Assembly (NCBI GenBank): GCA_023248175.1
Contig: JAHFFC010000019.1
Coordinates: forward strand, 2,335-10,857
Source: Candidatus Omnitrophota bacterium
GTDB lineage: Bacteria > Omnitrophota > Gorgyraeia > JACOVV01
Direction: 5' to 3'
DNA: 8,523 nucleotides
Shown here: piece by piece, positions 7,211 through 8,523 of the stretch
Layout: every line of letters begins with the position of its first letter
Position numbering within the stretch: the first letter of the stretch is position 1
Notes under the pieces: generated by a model
The model's input: the letters and a program-made list of their open reading frames with translations, nothing else
Database searches by the model: none
What the model was told of the DNA's origin: nothing
Translations under genes and position numbers: made by a program

Positions 7211-7594
7211 ATGAGCGATAAAGAATTGGCTAAGTATAAACAGCTTCTCATCGAGCGCCGTGCACAGATCCTTTCTGGGATTAAGCATATCACCGACGAC
7301 AATCTGAAAAAAACACTGCGGGACTCGTCGGGAGACATCTCCGGCTATACCTACCATATGGCTGATATGGCCAGCGATGCTTACAACCAGGAACTCTCTC
7401 TGAATCTGGCGAGTAGTGAGCGAGAGATTGTCCTTTCCATCGAAGAGGCACTCAAGCGCGTTGAGGAAAAAGCGTTTGGTGATTGCCTTGTCTGCGGAAA
7501 ACCGATTGCCAAACAGCGCTTAGAGGCGATCCCCTACGCAAAGAACTGCATCGAATGTCAGAAAAAACAGGAAGAGCACGGCCGACCGCGCTGA
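7211..7594 (+). CDS. TraR/DksA family zinc-finger protein
   Basis: This is a 127-residue protein of the TraR/DksA superfamily, whose members act in the RNA polymerase secondary channel or have unknown roles. An N-terminal helical, coiled-coil-like segment (about 1-85) is followed by the family zinc finger with C92, C95, C113 and C116 (DCLVCGKPIAKQRLEAIPYAKNCIEC). The tip region reads ADMASDAYNQE (51-61); the two Asp are four residues apart rather than in the DxxDxA spacing of true DksA, so classical ppGpp-linked DksA activity should not be assumed. ATG 7211 has GAGG at 7200-7203 with 7-base spacing, and two nearby ATGs run into stops at once. Its 3' end overlaps lspA by 40 bases. A member of this family between ileS and lspA is an arrangement I recall from several bacterial lineages. 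Confidence 0.9.
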   Translation: MSDKELAKYKQLLIERRAQILSGIKHITDDNLKKTLRDSSGDISGYTYHMADMASDAYNQELSLNLASSEREIVLSIEEALKRVEEKAFGDCLVCGKPIAKQRLEAIPYAKNCIECQKKQEEHGRPR

Positions 7595-8049
7595 AACTTT
7601 TTGCCTTCGCGCTCATTCTCCTCGCGGATCAATTCCTCAAGGGGTGGGTCATCGGCCAATTCCAATTGGGCCAATCCCGACCCCTCATTCTCAACATTGT
7701 TCATCTGACGTTAGTCCATAATACCGGGACGGCTTTTGGGCTATTTCAGGATAAGAATTTTTTCTTCGTGATCCTCTCCGTAGTAGTCATTGCCGGTCTT
7801 GCTGTCCTATCATTAAAAGAAGGAAAGAAATCAGATTCTGTCTTTTCCTGGGTTCCATTGGTCCTTCTTCTAGGAGGAGCCGTTGGCAACCTGATCGACC
7901 GGCTCCGGTTCGGTTACGTTATTGATTTTATTGACTTCCGCTTCTGGCCCGTCTTCAATATCGCCGATTCCTGCATCACCGTGGGGATTGTCTGGCTTCT
8001 GTTTTATCCCTTGACAAAGAAAACTCTACAGAAGTTAACTTCTATTTAA
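7555..8049 (+). CDS. lspA: Lipoprotein signal peptidase (signal peptidase II)
   Basis: This inner-membrane aspartyl protease cleaves the signal peptide of diacylglyceryl-modified prolipoproteins before the lipidated Cys. It has 164 residues with four predicted membrane segments (about 13-34, 68-88, 98-112, 138-153). Family motifs are ADQFLKGW (24-31), VHNTGTAFGLFQ (54-65), GGAVGNLIDRL (107-117) with catalytic Asp115, and WPVFNIADSCITVG (131-144) with catalytic Asp138. The length fits the family. The reading frame is open back to 7483, but the ATG at 7555 gives a normal N terminus; a CTG at 7591 overlapping the TGA of the upstream gene is an alternative start giving a 152-residue protein. No good ribosome site precedes 7555, so coupling to the upstream gene is likely. 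Nothing in the sequence suggests truncation. Confidence 0.95.
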   Translation: MSEKTGRARPTALKLFAFALILLADQFLKGWVIGQFQLGQSRPLILNIVHLTLVHNTGTAFGLFQDKNFFFVILSVVVIAGLAVLSLKEGKKSDSVFSWVPLVLLLGGAVGNLIDRLRFGYVIDFIDFRFWPVFNIADSCITVGIVWLLFYPLTKKTLQKLTSI

Positions 8050-8137
8050 CCTCTCTGGTAACTATTCACCGCGGAGGAAGCAGTTAGCCTGTTAGCGGAT
8101 TGGTCGGGGTTTTATTTAACCCGTAAACTCGCAAATA

Positions 8138-8146
8138 TGCTATAAT
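8138..8146 (+). promoter_or_regulatory. Extended -10 promoter for the tRNA pair
   Basis: A consensus TATAAT at 8141-8146 is preceded by TGC at 8138-8140, a full extended -10. No convincing -35 is found at 16-18 bases; TTTAAC at 8115-8120 would need a 20-base spacer. Transcription would begin near 8153, giving a leader of about 47 bases before tRNA-Pro. Confidence 0.65.
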
Positions 8147-8199
8147 AAAAAAGATTTCCATTGTAAATTTTTAGGCGGAAATAACGAACGATTGTTTTG

Positions 8200-8274
8200 C
8201 GGGGTGTGGCTCAACTTGGCTAGAGCGCCTGGTTTGGGACCAGGAAGTTCTGAGTTCAAATCTCAGCACCCCGA
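8200..8274 (+). tRNA. tRNA-Pro (anticodon UGG)
   Basis: This is a complete 75-base cloverleaf. The acceptor stem CGGGGTG (8200-8206) pairs with CACCCCG (8267-8273), with discriminator A8274. The anticodon stem CCTGG/CCAGG (8228-8232, 8240-8244) encloses TTTGGGA with anticodon TGG at 8235-8237. The T stem CTGAG/CTCAG encloses TTCAAAT. CCA is not encoded, so it must be added after transcription. Confidence 0.97.
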
Positions 8275-8293
8275 TAATTCCAGAAGGCAGTAG

Positions 8294-8367
8294 GCCCCCG
8301 TAGCTCAGATGGATAGAGCACTTGCCTTCTAAGCAAGTTGCCGGCCGTTCGAATCGGCCCGGGGGCA
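8294..8367 (+). tRNA. tRNA-Arg (anticodon UCU)
   Basis: This is a complete 74-base cloverleaf, 19 bases after tRNA-Pro and probably co-transcribed with it. The acceptor stem GCCCCCG (8294-8300) pairs with CGGGGGC (8360-8366), with discriminator A8367. The anticodon stem CTTGC/GCAAG encloses CTTCTAA with anticodon TCT at 8328-8330. The T stem GGCCG/CGGCC encloses TTCGAAT. CCA is not encoded. No duplicated 3' end suggestive of an integration site is seen downstream within the window. Confidence 0.97.
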
Positions 8368-8403
8368 GAAATACATGGACTCTTCCGGAAATCGTGTGGG
8401 TAG

Positions 8404-8440
8404 TCACCCCCCTTTAGTAAAGGGGGGTGAGGGGGGATTT
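8404..8440. repeat. C/G-run palindromic repeat (right copy), possible tRNA terminator
   Basis: A perfect 12-bp stem (8404-8415 with 8419-8430) closes a 3-base AGT loop. It is followed by a second G6 run (8431-8436) and ATTTT. Positions 8419-8440 are the inverted counterpart of 3-24, differing at one base. Compared with the left copy the arms are the same but the interior is only three bases. The hairpin is 36 bases after tRNA-Arg and might end that transcript, although the G6 run between stem and T run is not typical of a terminator. Confidence 0.7.
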
Positions 8441-8447
8441 TAAGGGC

Positions 8448-8523
8448 ATGCTTGATTACAACAAGAGGTTGAAGGAAAAGTAAAAGACAGCCGAAGAGAT
8501 GAATTCATGAGAAATATTGGATT
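8448..8523 (+). pseudogene. Possible decayed start of a DUF559-type (PD-(D/E)XK nuclease-like) gene
   Basis: An ATG at 8448 opens a short frame encoding MLDYNKRLKEK before TAA at 8481-8483. This resembles the N terminus of DUF559 proteins as I remember it (YN-x-x-LK-x-x-A-R-x-LR-x-x-MTDAE). Later bases could carry broken bits of the continuation in other frames: SRR from about 8488, and EKYW from 8510. It starts 7 bases after the palindromic repeat ends. The window ends here, so extent cannot be judged. An alternative is an unrelated gene beginning at ATG 8507 with weak GAAGAG at 8493-8498, open to the window edge. Either call is tentative. Confidence 0.3.

Noticed and set aside
8105..8123. 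Hairpin CGGG(G)TT/AACCCG after lspA as a terminator
   Set aside because: The stem is short with a bulge and no T run follows it; it could equally be part of the tRNA promoter region, so it is not called.
8171..8407. 78-codon open frame on the - strand over both tRNA genes
   Set aside because: The peptide (GRFERPATCLEGK, FELRTSWSQTRRSS) is the familiar false translation of antisense tRNA genes.
8421..8436. G-quadruplex in the paired G6 runs
   Set aside because: Only two G runs are present, and they are better explained as arms of the palindromic repeat; a quadruplex would need each run to split.
8274..8440. tRNA-Arg 3' end as an attachment site of an integrated element
   Set aside because: No direct repeat of the tRNA 3' end and no integrase are visible within the window.

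Overview
The window reads as a gene-dense stretch of a bacterial chromosome, roughly half G+C. Every confidently called gene is on the + strand, and genes abut or overlap. No phage, plasmid, insertion-sequence or CRISPR signature is present. The gene content is housekeeping: isoleucyl-tRNA synthetase, lipoprotein signal peptidase, DNA repair and two tRNAs. The style of the proteins (small Cys4 protein, TraR/DksA-like protein between ileS and lspA, secreted beta-sandwich protein) would fit an uncultivated diderm lineage such as Omnitrophota. That assignment is an impression from memory, not a result.

Layout. Positions 1-98 hold a nested C/G-rich palindromic repeat. A sigma70-type promoter with an extended -10 (149-177) sits directly on the start codon of a histidine-triad gene, hinT (184-531). 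There follows a tightly packed series with almost no intergenic DNA. It contains an O6-alkylguanine-DNA alkyltransferase (532-1089), a 78-residue Cys4 zinc-binding-like protein overlapping it (1034-1270), and a DinG/XPD-like helicase starting at a TTG (1267-3192). Then come a secreted protein joining a subtilase-prodomain-like segment to a concanavalin-A-like domain (3213-4343), and ileS (4362-7139). A long hairpin (7141-7178) separates these from a TraR/DksA-type zinc-finger gene (7211-7594) and lspA (7555-8049). After a short non-coding stretch with a second extended -10 promoter come tRNA-Pro(UGG) and tRNA-Arg(UCU). The right end carries another copy of the C/G-run palindrome (8404-8440), followed by what may be the decayed start of a DUF559-type nuclease gene.

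How it fits together. From 184 to 7139 the spacing (stop/start abutment, overlaps, 18-nt gap) suggests one transcription unit mixing nucleotide metabolism (HinT), DNA repair (alkyltransferase, DinG) and translation (IleRS). The ileS-traR-lspA part resembles the ileS/lspA linkage seen in many bacteria. The least ordinary elements are the palindromic repeats at both ends in opposite orientation with the possible DUF559 remnant, the protease-less prodomain fusion, the small zinc protein embedded between two repair genes, and the serine at the first Fe-S cysteine position of DinG.
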